Shown here: positions 54,651 to 64,000 of the stretch, piece by piece | How positions within the stretch are numbered: the first letter of the stretch is position 1 | Layout of the letters: every line of letters begins with the position of its first letter | Source: Desulfobulbus oligotrophicus | GTDB lineage: Bacteria; Desulfobacterota; Desulfobulbia; Desulfobulbales; Desulfobulbaceae | Direction: 5' to 3' | Assembly (NCBI RefSeq): GCF_016446285.1 | Contig: NZ_CP054140.1 | Coordinates: 787,501-851,500 of the forward strand | DNA: 64,000 bases | The notes under the pieces: model-generated | What the model saw: only the letters and a program-made list of their open reading frames with translations | Databases searched by the model: none | Told to the model about the DNA's origin: nothing | Position numbers and translations under genes: made by a program

Positions 54651-56273
54651 TCAACGACCAGGTACCGGTCGCTGCAAGATGGTGTCACGAAGAAAATCAC
54701 GGTCGTTTTTCTCTGGATAATCAACAATATAATGCAGACCTCGCGACTCTTTCCGCAAACTGGCACTCTGCACAATCAGATCAGCAAGCACCGCTAGATT
54801 ACGCAGCTCAACCAGATCAGGAGTGAGCAGGTAATCAAAAAAATGCTCCTTAATCTCCGTCAACATGAAGGTGAGGCGATTCTGAATCAGGTCTAACCGC
54901 TTTTGACGCCGAACAATACCAACATAATCCCACATCAACTGCCGCAGCTGATTCCAGTTGTGGGTTACAAGGATAGACTCGTCCAACACCTCTGCACCTC
55001 CAGCCCGCCACGGATCAACAGCAAGAGCTGGCAGTTGACGGATAGCCACAATGTGTTCCCGTAACCAGTGCACTGCACGATGAGCAAACACAACAGCCTC
55101 GAGCAATGAATTCGAAGCCAACCTGTTGGCACCATGCAACCCTGTGCAGGCTGTTTCACCAAGAGCAAGAAGATTAGTGATTGAGCTGCATCCCCATTCG
55201 TCCACCAACACGCCACCGCACATGTAGTGGGCTGCCGGAACCACCGGAATGGGTACCTGCGTTAAATCAACACCATACTGTCTGCAGGTCGCATAGATAT
55301 TGGGGAAACGTTCCCTGAGAAAGTCTGCAGGTTTATGGCTGATGTCAAGAAATACACAATCATCTCCAGTTGCTTTCATCTCAGCATCAATACCGCGGGC
55401 CACAGCATCCCTGGTTGCCAAATCACCTCTGGCATCGTATTTCTTCATAAACGGGTGCCCCTGCCGGTTAATCAACACCCCCCCCTCACCACGCACTGCT
55501 TCTGAAATCAGGAAATTCTTCACCTCCCTGTTGAAGAAGCAGGTAGGGTGAAACTGAACAAACTCCAGGTTAGCCACCTTGGCGCCGGCACGGTAGGCCA
55601 TGACCACCCCGTCACCGGTGGCAATATCCGGATTCGTCGTATACAGATAGACCTTACCGCATCCACCGGTACAGAGTACAGTGACACCGGCATAGTACAC
55701 CTCGACCTCACCGGTCTGTCGATCAAGAACATAGGCGCCCAGACAGCGATCCCCCTCCTTCCCCCCCTTACCTCGTCTAGAAGCCTTTGACTCCATGAGA
55801 AGATCAATGGCCAGATGGTTCTCCAGCACCCGGATATTTGTATTGGCCGCCACCTGGGCCAACAGAGCCCGCTCGATCTCCCTTCCCGTCAGATCCGAGG
55901 CATGGGCGACCCGCCGCGTCGAGTGCCCACCTTCCATTCCAAGGTCAAACTCTTCACCATCCCGGCCTCTCTGGAAGCGCACCCCCAGCTCCATCAACTC
56001 GCGCACCCGGTCAGGGCCCTCAGTGGTCACTATACGAACGATGTCCACATCGCACAGACCATCACCCGAGACCAGAGTGTCGTTAATGTGAGCTTCAACC
56101 GAATCCTCAACAGAGAGGACCGCAGCAACTCCGCCTTGCGCAAGATTCGTCGCTGTATCCGCACTGTTTTTTTTAGTAATCAACGTGACACTGGAAAAAG
56201 CTGCTGCCTTTAAGGCAAACGAAAGACCAGACACTCCACTGCCGACAATCAGCACATCGCAAAATTCTGTCAT
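54651..56273 (-). CDS. nadB: L-aspartate oxidase
   Basis: 540 residues. FAD-binding GSGVSGLSFALKAA at the N-terminus, NLAQGGVAAVL, EGGHSTRRVAHASDLTGREIE with active-site residues, HYMCGGVLVDEWG and ETACTGLHGANRLASNSLLE. Makes iminoaspartate for NAD synthesis; in anaerobes fumarate can be the electron acceptor. nadA and nadC are not in the window. Starts close to parS, divergent from parA. Confidence 0.95.
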   Translation of the reverse strand: MTEFCDVLIVGSGVSGLSFALKAAAFSSVTLITKKNSADTATNLAQGGVAAVLSVEDSVEAHINDTLVSGDGLCDVDIVRIVTTEGPDRVRELMELGVRFQRGRDGEEFDLGMEGGHSTRRVAHASDLTGREIERALLAQVAANTNIRVLENHLAIDLLMESKASRRGKGGKEGDRCLGAYVLDRQTGEVEVYYAGVTVLCTGGCGKVYLYTTNPDIATGDGVVMAYRAGAKVANLEFVQFHPTCFFNREVKNFLISEAVRGEGGVLINRQGHPFMKKYDARGDLATRDAVARGIDAEMKATGDDCVFLDISHKPADFLRERFPNIYATCRQYGVDLTQVPIPVVPAAHYMCGGVLVDEWGCSSITNLLALGETACTGLHGANRLASNSLLEAVVFAHRAVHWLREHIVAIRQLPALAVDPWRAGGAEVLDESILVTHNWNQLRQLMWDYVGIVRRQKRLDLIQNRLTFMLTEIKEHFFDYLLTPDLVELRNLAVLADLIVQSASLRKESRGLHYIVDYPEKNDRDFLRDTILQRPVPGR

Positions 56274-56290
56274 GTCTTTAACCGAACCGA

Positions 56291-56306
56291 TGTTTCACGT
56301 GAAACA
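56291..56306. promoter_or_regulatory. parS centromere site
   Basis: TGTTTCACGTGAAACA, an exact 16-base match to the bacterial chromosomal parS consensus. It lies between nadB and parA, about 110 bases before parA, and is the binding site for the ParB encoded downstream. It marks the origin-proximal part of the chromosome. Confidence 0.95.
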
Positions 56307-56415
56307 TCGGGTAAAAGGAGAAGGGGTGCGTAAAAAAGGAGCTGTTCTCTATGGCGCTAGGGTATAGTATGTTGTTAAATGTTTCATCAAGAAAACAACA
56401 AAGAGGAAATGTTTG

Positions 56416-57198
56416 GTGGATACACGTATTATTGCCTTGGCAAACCAGAAGGGCGGGGTGGGGAAGACCACCACAGCCCTGAACCTTGCCGCTGCTGTGG
56501 CGGAAAAAGGGAAACGCGTGCTGCTGGTCGACTCTGACCCGCAAGGCAACGCGACCAGTGGTGTTGGTGCATTATCGAATGATGCCGGTCATGAAAAAAG
56601 CATCTACCACTGTTACATTGGAGCCAGGGAGATTGCCGACTGTGTTTTGCCGACAAGATCAAAAAACCTGTCAGTGCTGCCTGCTTCCATTGACCTTGTG
56701 GGTGTTGAGGTTGAGCTGATCAACATGGAGAATCGGGAGAAGCGCTTGAAGAACTTGCTGCGATCGGTTCGATCGCGTTTCCACTATATCTTCATCGACT
56801 GTCCTCCGTCACTTGGGCTGCTGACCATTAACAGCCTGACAGCCGCAGATTCTATTTTAATTCCTCTGCAGTGTGAATACTTTGCCCTGGAAGGACTGGC
56901 GCAGTTAATACATACTATCCGCAAAGTCAGAAAGAATCTCAACCGGGACCTGTACATTGAAGGCGTGCTGCTGACCATGTACGACCGCCGTAACCGTTTA
57001 ACGCTTTCGGTGGCCAATGAGATTCACAAACACTTTGGCCCCCAGGTCTACCAGACGGTAATTCCACGTAACGTCCGGCTGAGCGAAAGTCCCAGTCACG
57101 GTAAATCTATTTTTGAATACGATGCCACATCCACCGGCGCCAAGGCGTATCGGCAGCTGGGTATCGAGTTTCTCAAACGAATCAAAACGAGGGTCTGA
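56416..57198 (+). CDS. parA: Chromosome partitioning ATPase ParA (Soj)
   Basis: 260 residues. Deviant Walker A KGGVGKTTTALNLA, LVDSDPQGNAT, FIDCPPSLGLLTINSLTAAD and PRNVRLSESPSHGKSI. Start GTG 56416 with AGAGGA eight bases upstream; a TTG one codon earlier is possible. Short N-terminus without HTH, as in chromosomal type Ib ParA. Forms an operon with parB. Confidence 0.95.
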   Translation: MDTRIIALANQKGGVGKTTTALNLAAAVAEKGKRVLLVDSDPQGNATSGVGALSNDAGHEKSIYHCYIGAREIADCVLPTRSKNLSVLPASIDLVGVEVELINMENREKRLKNLLRSVRSRFHYIFIDCPPSLGLLTINSLTAADSILIPLQCEYFALEGLAQLIHTIRKVRKNLNRDLYIEGVLLTMYDRRNRLTLSVANEIHKHFGPQVYQTVIPRNVRLSESPSHGKSIFEYDATSTGAKAYRQLGIEFLKRIKTRV

Positions 57199-57201
57199 TT
57201 C

Positions 57202-58071
57202 ATGGTAAAAAGTGTATTGGGGAGAGGCGTCGGTGCTCTGTTACCGGAAGAGAGCCAAGACGATGCCGATCGATTTTTCATGTGTGATGTCGACAAAATA
57301 TCAACAAACCCCAACCAGCCACGCAGCCATTTTGACGAGGAAAAACTACAGCAACTGGCTGATTCGATACAAGAAAAAGGAATCATTCAGCCGCTGCTGG
57401 TCACTCGCAAGGCGAGTAACCGATACGTGCTGATAGCCGGCGAACGCCGTCTGCGGGCCGCCAGGATGCTGGGCCACGAAGAGGTCCCGGTGGTCGTGAT
57501 GGAAGAGGGGGATGACCGGGAAAGTCTGGAATTGGCCCTGATTGAAAACATTCAGCGTCATGACCTGAACCCCATTGAAGAGGCTCTGGCCTACACCCGC
57601 TTAATGGAGGAGTTTAATCTGACACAGGAAGATGTTGCCAAAAAAGTCGGTCGCCAACGATCAACCATAACCAATGTCCTCCGACTGCTTCAACTCCCGG
57701 AATCTGTCCGCAATGATGTAATCTGCGGCACAATAAGCGAGGGACATGCTCGTGTTCTCCTTCGTGTCAAAGATGACCCTGACCGGTTACAAGACGTACG
57801 TGATCGGATTATCAAAGACCAGCTGTCAGTACGCGCCACAGAGCGAATATGTACACAACAACCGCAAAGCGACGCACAGCCGGCTGACAAGGTGAAGAGA
57901 CCTTCTCCGGAGGAGTTGCCCAAATCGTACTGTGCGGCAGTCGTCAATCAGCTGACCAATCAACTGCATACCAAGGTCCGAATCGTACAGCAGGGAAAAC
58001 GCGGGCGTCTGGAAATTGAGTACTACTCAAGTGACGATCTCGATCGACTGCTAAGCCTGCTGTCCACCTGA
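57202..58071 (+). CDS. parB: Chromosome partitioning protein ParB (Spo0J)
   Basis: 289 residues. N-terminal LGRGVGALLP, box I ISTNPNQPRSHFDEE, CTPase motif GERRLRAARMLG, ENIQRHDLNPIEEA, HTH region QEDVAKKVGRQRSTITNVLRLL, and C-terminal dimer domain (HTKVRIVQQGKRGRLEIEYY). Binds the parS at 56291 and probably others outside the window. Three bases after parA. Confidence 0.96.
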   Translation: MVKSVLGRGVGALLPEESQDDADRFFMCDVDKISTNPNQPRSHFDEEKLQQLADSIQEKGIIQPLLVTRKASNRYVLIAGERRLRAARMLGHEEVPVVVMEEGDDRESLELALIENIQRHDLNPIEEALAYTRLMEEFNLTQEDVAKKVGRQRSTITNVLRLLQLPESVRNDVICGTISEGHARVLLRVKDDPDRLQDVRDRIIKDQLSVRATERICTQQPQSDAQPADKVKRPSPEELPKSYCAAVVNQLTNQLHTKVRIVQQGKRGRLEIEYYSSDDLDRLLSLLST

Positions 58072-58425
58072 AACGGTGTGCATGCGACAACACAAAGGGT
58101 GTGCAACCGGAACCGGACAAAACCGCCCCACACAAAACCGGAATGCTGCAACACCCTCTTTTTACATACTGCCTGCCGAACATTTTTTCTACCTGTCCCG
58201 CTGTTCAACACGTCCGATTAGGTTGAAATTTACAGAGGAGAGCTGTACAAAGGTCTGGGATGTGTCGGACACACGGAGCCATGTTGGTTTGGTATCTGCA
58301 GCGCTCAATTACGGCAGATGTGTTCTGCGAGCTTTTGCCGGATACGGTCGGTTCATGCAATGTCCCCTCTGACGAACAAGGAGGTCCTTACTGAGCAACC
58401 CGCTGATCTTCCCCTGGATTGTGCT
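58072..58425. other. Intergenic region without a recognised gene
   Basis: About 350 bases between parB and the SH3 gene. No terminator with a T run and no second parS were found. An in-frame extension of the SH3 gene enters from 58318 but has no ribosome site. Confidence 0.45.
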
Positions 58426-58890
58426 ATGAAAATGATAGGGCGTTTGGGTACGTTAATTCTGATTGCGGTTTTGAGTGTACCAGCGGCTGCAGCTGCAGTG
58501 GACATGGCCAGTATTGTTGATAATGATATCAACATGAGGTCAGGACCGGGTATGCAACATGCTGTAATCTGGAAGCTCGATGCGGGATTTCCGGTGGAAA
58601 TTCTCAGTACCAGGGGAGAGTGGGTGCAGGTTCGTGATTTCGAGGGGGCGAGCGGGTGGGTGCACAATAAAAAGATAGACAGGACACCGCATATGATCGT
58701 CAAGGCCAACAGGGGGACCAGTCAACAGATCAATGTTCGCAGTGAGCCGAACATCAATGCCGCAGTCGTTGCCACAGCCCGGTACGGGGTTGTCTTTAAA
58801 ACCCTGACCACTCAGGATGGCTGGGTTCAGGTGCTCCACGAGAAGGGGACCACCGGCTGGGTAGACGGTCGACTGCTGTGGGGGTTTTAA
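58426..58890 (+). CDS. Secreted protein with two bacterial SH3 domains
   Basis: 154 residues. Signal peptide KMIGRLGTLILIAVLSVPAA cut near AAA/VDM, then two SH3_3/SH3b repeats: INMRSGPGMQHAVIWKL with GEWVQVRDFEGASGWVH, and INVRSEPNINAAVVATA with DGWVQVLHEKGTTGWVD. Likely binds cell-wall peptides in the periplasm. Start chosen so that the signal peptide is N-terminal; ATG 58360 is an alternative. Confidence 0.8.
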   Translation: MKMIGRLGTLILIAVLSVPAAAAAVDMASIVDNDINMRSGPGMQHAVIWKLDAGFPVEILSTRGEWVQVRDFEGASGWVHNKKIDRTPHMIVKANRGTSQQINVRSEPNINAAVVATARYGVVFKTLTTQDGWVQVLHEKGTTGWVDGRLLWGF

Positions 58891-58990
58891 AAAAGGTTGC
58901 TAACAGATCCATCACTACACTCAGCGATTCTACAAGGTGTGTCGCACTCCCCCATCGCTTTGTTCGGATGGGCTGCAGGGAACAGACAAC

Positions 58991-59788
58991 ATGTATGACG
59001 CGACGCACACGTCCTCTATGATTCCGGACAAAAAACTCATAAAACTTCGCTTTGAGAAAGCGGCCGCCACCTATGAACAGCAGGCTGTTGTTCAGGCACG
59101 AGTGGCTGCACGGCTGCTCAACCTCTTGCAAAAAATCGTACCCGAGCTCAAGCCTGCGGATGTTCTTGAGATCGGGTGCTGCACTGGTCTGCTTACAGAA
59201 AAAACCCTGACGCGATTTCCCGGGATAGAACACTTTACCCTCTGTGATCTGGTCGCGTCCTTTGAGCAGCATGTATGCAGAAGAATAGGTACCCATGCAC
59301 ACAAACTCACCTTCCTGCCGGGTGACATTGAGGTGGTCCCGTTACCAGACCGGTACGACCTGATCATATCCTCATCCACCTTACACTGGGTGCATGATTT
59401 ACCAGGCTTGTGTGCAAAACTGCACGGTCATCTGTACCCTGACTCGATTTTAGCGTTTTCCCTCTACGGGACAGACAACCTGCGGGAGATCCGCACCATA
59501 GCAGGAAAAGGGCTGAACTATCGTACTCTTGACCAGCTCCGGAACGTGGTGGCAGAGCGTTTTGACGTTTTAGCTGCCGGTGAGACCAGGGAAACACTCT
59601 GGTATACCGATCCTGTTGCCGTCCTTCAACACCTGCGGGCAACCGGTGTCAACTCCATCGGCCAACAGGCCTGGACCCGTCGGCAGATCGCCACCTTTAT
59701 CACTGATTACACTGCTCGCTTCTCCGGTGCGCAGGGGGTTTGTTTGACCTATCATCCGATGTTTATCGTAGCCCGCCCCAAAAGATGA
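58991..59788 (+). CDS. bioC: Malonyl-ACP O-methyltransferase BioC-like
   Basis: 265 residues. SAM-methyltransferase motif VLEIGCCTGLLTEKTL, then LISSSTLHWVHDLPGL (typical BioC wording around motif III) and FSLYGTDNLREI. BioC starts pimelate synthesis for biotin by methylating malonyl-ACP. Start ATG 58991 preferred to a frame start at 58937. Next gene bioD supports the assignment. Confidence 0.85.
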   Translation: MYDATHTSSMIPDKKLIKLRFEKAAATYEQQAVVQARVAARLLNLLQKIVPELKPADVLEIGCCTGLLTEKTLTRFPGIEHFTLCDLVASFEQHVCRRIGTHAHKLTFLPGDIEVVPLPDRYDLIISSSTLHWVHDLPGLCAKLHGHLYPDSILAFSLYGTDNLREIRTIAGKGLNYRTLDQLRNVVAERFDVLAAGETRETLWYTDPVAVLQHLRATGVNSIGQQAWTRRQIATFITDYTARFSGAQGVCLTYHPMFIVARPKR

Positions 59789-59831
59789 GCCCGCTGTCAG
59801 ACACCTCGAATACACTACAGGAAAGTTCAAG

Positions 59832-60533
59832 ATGAAGGCTCAGCAAACCATAGCAGTCGCGGGTATTGATACCGATGTGGGCAAGTCCTATGCAACCGGT
59901 CTTTTAGCTCGCTATCTGTCAAACCAGGGGAAGTCGGTGAGCACCATGAAACTGGTGCAGACAGGATGTCAGGGAATTTCAGAAGATATTCAGTTACACC
60001 GCAGGCTCATGGAGCAGCCTCTGACCGAGTTTGATCAGGCAGGAACAACCTGCCCCTATGTGTTTCCATTCCCGGCTTCTCCACACCTGTCCTCACGCAT
60101 GGCCGGTGTACCCATTGCTCTCGACAGGCTTGATCAGGCCATGGCCACCCTGCAGGCACAGTATCAATGGCTTTTAGTTGAAGGGGCCGGGGGATTACTG
60201 GTTCCATTAAACCAGCAACTCCTGCTGCTCGATTACTTTGCGACCAAACGCCTCCCCATGGTTCTGGTAACCTCACCACGCCTGGGTTCCATCAACCATA
60301 CCCGTTTAAGCATTGAGGCGATCAAGCATCGAAACATCAACCTGCTCGGTCTGGTGTACAACCTCTTTGGTGATCATCCCCGGGACATTGTCCAGGACAC
60401 CTTGCATGAAAGCAGACGCGCCCTGGCTGATTATGACTATCCCGCCACTGTTGTCCTGATGGCAAATATCAAGGAGAGCACAGCCTGCTCCTGGGCACAG
60501 CTGATCTCTGGAATGCCGGGGTGCGATCTATGA
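59832..60533 (+). CDS. bioD: Dethiobiotin synthetase
   Basis: 233 residues. P-loop GIDTDVGKS at residues 11-19 (usual form GTDTxVGKT), KLVQTGCQG substrate region, VEGAGGLLVPL and TSPRLGSINHTRLSIEA. ATP-dependent ureido-ring closure in biotin synthesis. Biotin is needed by transcarboxylase or carboxylase steps around methylmalonyl-CoA. bioA, bioB and bioF are absent from the window. Confidence 0.92.
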   Translation: MKAQQTIAVAGIDTDVGKSYATGLLARYLSNQGKSVSTMKLVQTGCQGISEDIQLHRRLMEQPLTEFDQAGTTCPYVFPFPASPHLSSRMAGVPIALDRLDQAMATLQAQYQWLLVEGAGGLLVPLNQQLLLLDYFATKRLPMVLVTSPRLGSINHTRLSIEAIKHRNINLLGLVYNLFGDHPRDIVQDTLHESRRALADYDYPATVVLMANIKESTACSWAQLISGMPGCDL

Positions 60534-60664
60534 ATGGCTCCGTCACAGCCCGGTCTCACGTCGAATTTTACAGCCTGAAAACAGTGTGTACGATTCTTTC
60601 GCGACGAGCTGCACCGCTGACCGGACTCTCCTGCCTGCAGGCTACCGGAACCATGGCCGACTGA
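60530..60664 (+). CDS. Possible short frame coupled to bioD (44 aa)
   Basis: ATG overlaps the bioD stop as ATGA and reads MNGSVTARSHVEFYSLKTVC and on for 44 residues, ending in MAD. No family recognised and no strong ribosome site. May be a remnant of a lost downstream biotin gene, a small protein or chance. Confidence 0.2.
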   Translation: MNGSVTARSHVEFYSLKTVCTILSRRAAPLTGLSCLQATGTMAD

Positions 60665-60670
60665 GACAGT

Positions 60671-60700
60671 TGTACACTACCTGGCAAGGTAGACTGTACA
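60671..60700. repeat. Extended inverted repeat upstream of the hydrogenase-type protease gene
   Basis: TGTACA-CTACCT (60671-60682), four-base loop GGCA, then AGGTAG-AC-TGTACA (60687-60700). Twelve paired bases with one two-base bulge. It is 147 bases upstream of the protease ATG and could be an operator or leader hairpin; there is no T run. Confidence 0.5.
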
Positions 60701-60846
60701 GTACTGCGTAGGTACATTGAGGCATTAACCCTTGGTTTATTTTCAGAAAAACAACGTATAGTCCTGCCGTATTCAGATCACCAACACCTCTCCAGCGTGA
60801 AAAAAATCCGAATTACCCGTTCATTGTGTCCGACAACCGTGCGTCC

Positions 60847-61344
60847 ATGAAAAATAAATGTGTGGTCATAGGTATTGGCAATCCGTACGTACAGGATGAC
60901 CGGGCCGGTATCGTTGTTGTGGAACAGTTGAGGAGTCAGCACCCCAACTGTCAGACTGCGTGTATCTATTCAGCCGGTTTTGAGGTTCTGGACAAAATCA
61001 GAGGGTATGAAAACGCCATCATTGTTGATGCCTGCAGGTTTGGTATCGCTCCCGGTACCATTTTAGAGGTCACAGCGGATGATATCCTGATCCCCCCCAC
61101 CTCGATCAACTCTCACACCGTCCCCCTTGGCGCAACGTTGCATACCGGGTATGTCTGTTTCCCCAACGAAATGCCTCATGCTATCCGTATTTTCCTGATC
61201 GAAGTCAAGGAGATTGAAGAGTTTAGACAACGGATGTCGCCGGAGATTGAGCACAGTGTGGAGGAGGTGGTGAACCGGATTACCATCCTGCTCAACACTA
61301 TCAACACCGAAGAGCAACCCTGGTTGCCACGAACACCCCGATGA
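60847..61344 (+). CDS. Hydrogenase maturation protease
   Basis: 165 residues. GIGNPYVQDDRAG with the metal-binding Asp, IIVDACRFG (second Asp region) and NSHTVPL (His) are the HyaD/HybD/FrcD hallmarks. Such proteases trim the large-subunit C-terminus after nickel insertion. No hydrogenase subunit gene is in the window. ATG 60847 preferred to GTG 60826; neither has a good Shine-Dalgarno. Stop overlaps the kinase-like gene by four bases. Confidence 0.85.
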   Translation: MKNKCVVIGIGNPYVQDDRAGIVVVEQLRSQHPNCQTACIYSAGFEVLDKIRGYENAIIVDACRFGIAPGTILEVTADDILIPPTSINSHTVPLGATLHTGYVCFPNEMPHAIRIFLIEVKEIEEFRQRMSPEIEHSVEEVVNRITILLNTINTEEQPWLPRTPR

Positions 61345-62444
61345 TCAAGCACTCTTTTGCCCTACAACCGGTCGACGTCTTGACATGGTTTCTTCCTGAC
61401 AGACACCTTGTCCACCTTGAACCGCTGACACAGGGTAATATCAACGACACCTGGCGGGTAGAAATCGCAGGAGGCCAATATGCAATCCTGCAACGCTTGC
61501 ATCCCGAGGTCTTCACTGACGCGGAAATGATCATGGCCAATGTTCGTGCTCTGACCAGGCATCTCAGTCAGACAGGTGAACCGAATATCACCTTTTTCCA
61601 GCTGATCAGCAATCCGACAGGCCAGGACCATTATATTGATACAGCCGGTCACTGCTGGCGGCTGTTGACTCACATTGACAACAGTCGCCTCCTTGTCCGG
61701 GTCACCACACCGGAACAGGCCTGCAGTATTGGCCGTCTGCTCGGTCGTTTTCACATATTAACCGCAAATCTTGACTCCCAAACTCTTACTGATCCATTAC
61801 CCGACTTTCATATCACCCCCAGATACCTGGAGCATTACGACCAGCTGTCCACGGCCTGGCGACCGGTGGATGAGAACGAGCAGTTTTGTCGGGAATTTAT
61901 CGAAACCGTACGGCCCATGGTTTCTCTTCTGGAAGACTCGAGACACAGGCTCACGCACCGGGTGATTCACGGAGATCCCAAAGTTGCCAACTTTTTATTT
62001 GCCCGGGATGAAGACAGAGCTGTCAGTCTAATTGATTTTGACACGGTCAAACCCGGTCTGCTCCTTCATGACCTTGCTGATTGCCTGCGTTCCTGCTGCA
62101 ACCCTCAGGGAGAGTGGCAAACGACTCCGGAAAAGACACGCTTTCGCCCGGAACTGTTTGAAGCACTCATGGCCGGATATCTGGACCAGGCGGCCCATCT
62201 TCTCTCAGCCGGCGATCGGGAACTGCTTGTCCCGGCAACCGCACTCATCAGTTTTGAATTAGGACTGCGCTTCTTCATCGACCACTTAGAAGGAGATCGG
62301 TACTTCAAAATCACGAAGCACGGAGACAACCTGCATCGGGCCCTGGTCCAATTTCATCTGCACCGGTCGATCAGCAAACAGTACCATGCGCTGAACAAAC
62401 GGCTGCTTCCTCTACTGGCACAATATGATATCGATCCACAGTAA
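61341..62444 (+). CDS. Phosphotransferase (APH fold), N-acetylhexosamine 1-kinase-like
   Basis: 367 residues. Protein-kinase-like fold with catalytic HGDPKVANFLF near residue 209 and metal-binding LIDFDTVKPG near 231; TQGNINDTW at the start is the nucleotide loop. HxDxKxxNxLF plus DxDTVxPG is the NahK pattern, so a sugar 1-kinase is more likely than an aminoglycoside-resistance enzyme. ATGA-coupled to the hydrogenase-type protease gene, an unexpected partner. Confidence 0.75.
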   Translation: MIKHSFALQPVDVLTWFLPDRHLVHLEPLTQGNINDTWRVEIAGGQYAILQRLHPEVFTDAEMIMANVRALTRHLSQTGEPNITFFQLISNPTGQDHYIDTAGHCWRLLTHIDNSRLLVRVTTPEQACSIGRLLGRFHILTANLDSQTLTDPLPDFHITPRYLEHYDQLSTAWRPVDENEQFCREFIETVRPMVSLLEDSRHRLTHRVIHGDPKVANFLFARDEDRAVSLIDFDTVKPGLLLHDLADCLRSCCNPQGEWQTTPEKTRFRPELFEALMAGYLDQAAHLLSAGDRELLVPATALISFELGLRFFIDHLEGDRYFKITKHGDNLHRALVQFHLHRSISKQYHALNKRLLPLLAQYDIDPQ

Positions 62445-62598
62445 GGGCATTGTAACCGGCCGGGACTGCAACCTTGCAATTGTTGATCAGCCGGTATATA
62501 GCGTTGTACGCATGCTGCCACATTTTTTTTGAAGCTACCTCGGCTGTCCAGCTCGGAAGAGCGGGGCTATCAGCTAATTTTTTCCAGACGAGAACATC

Positions 62599-63021
62599 AT
62601 GATCATCAGTCCAGGAAAAACCGTTACCATCACCTACACACTGACCCTGGACAATGGTGAAACCGTTGACAGCAATGTCGGGGATGAACCGCTTACCTAT
62701 GTTCAGGGAGAGGAACTGCTCCTGTTTGGTTTGGAACAAAAATTGGCGGGCAAAAAAACCGGTGACAGTTTCAGGGTCAGTATTGCACCTGAAGATGGAT
62801 ATGGTGAACTATCCGAGGATGCGGTACTTGATATTCCTCTGGAACAACTACCTGAACAGGGAAGGAAAAAAGATGCAATCGTCACGGCTGTGGGGCCGCA
62901 GGGACAGGAGCTGCAAGGTGTGGTGATCTCGATCAGTAAAACATCGGCCACCCTTGATTTCAATCACCCTCTGGCCGGCAAGACTCTGTATTTTGAACTC
63001 ACCGTTCTTGATGTGAACTGA
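62599..63021 (+). CDS. slyD: FKBP-type peptidyl-prolyl isomerase, SlyD-like
   Basis: 140 residues. KTVTITYTLTLDNGETVDSN, LTYVQGEELLLFGLEQKLAG and EDGYGELSED are the SlyD FKBP and insert-in-flap pattern. The His-rich nickel-binding tail of E. coli SlyD is absent, so a role in nickel delivery is not suggested. Lies 23 bases before tgt. Confidence 0.92.
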   Translation: MIISPGKTVTITYTLTLDNGETVDSNVGDEPLTYVQGEELLLFGLEQKLAGKKTGDSFRVSIAPEDGYGELSEDAVLDIPLEQLPEQGRKKDAIVTAVGPQGQELQGVVISISKTSATLDFNHPLAGKTLYFELTVLDVN

Positions 63022-63037
63022 CCCTGGATTACTCTGA

Positions 63038-64000
<963 letters not shown>

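Overview
The window reads as chromosome of an anaerobic Desulfobulbus-like member of the Desulfobacterota (former Deltaproteobacteria). The evidence is indirect: a methylmalonyl-CoA mutase operon of the kind used in propionate metabolism, anaerobic class III ribonucleotide reductase, oxygen-labile class I fumarase, a nickel-type ECF transporter, a hydrogenase-type maturation protease and QueH. There are no phage genes, transposases, CRISPR arrays or rRNA genes. Genes are dense and mostly housekeeping, with five tRNAs, one parS site and many 1-4 base translational overlaps.

Left end (1-16.7 kb) is metal and corrinoid biology. A feoA-feoA-feoB iron-uptake operon runs leftward behind a promoter with two tandem TTAGG-N4-CCTAA boxes. 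mutA-mutB-meaB (B12-dependent mutase and its G-protein chaperone) also runs leftward. Four cobalamin riboswitch aptamers lie within about 4 kb: two in tandem, each with its own intrinsic terminator, upstream of mutA; one on the opposite strand with a translational-type platform upstream of nrdDG (B12-independent ribonucleotide reductase); and one with a terminator upstream of an exported BtuF-CbiZ fusion and a BtuB-like TonB receptor. B12 status therefore probably sets mutase supply, choice of reductase, and corrinoid capture and remodelling together.

Middle (16.7-45 kb): tRNA-Ser pair, queH, rdgB, LOG-family protein, fumarase, MBL hydrolase, hemW, radC, then an apparent operon made of an RdgC-like N-terminal half, a membrane-anchored TPR protein, an RdgC-like C-terminal half and gatB. 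tRNA-Lys, tRNA-Glu and tRNA-Arg follow. A leftward nikK-L-L'-M-Q-O nickel/cobalt ECF transporter has its L component divided into two genes. Then come dgkA, an HTH regulator with a Cys-rich tail, the tRNA-modification pair mnmA-mtaB, cinA, recA, panE, folA, rsmE and dtd.

Right end (45-64 kb): an M16C metalloprotease, small secreted and lipoproteins (including a 59-residue His-rich lipoprotein), a molybdopterin-binding protein with a Cys-cluster tail beside a histidine phosphatase, an amidohydrolase, a cysteine hydrolase, nadB, a perfect parS with parA-parB, an SH3 protein, bioC-bioD, a hydrogenase-type protease overlapping a sugar-kinase-like gene, slyD and the 5' part of tgt.

The items most worth a second look are the tandem B12 riboswitches on a B12-dependent mutase, the exported BtuF-CbiZ protein with an unassigned C-terminal domain, the divided RdgC around a TPR protein, the divided NikL, and small coupled reading frames in the B12-transport leader. 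All functional names come from reading motifs by eye; no database search was run.
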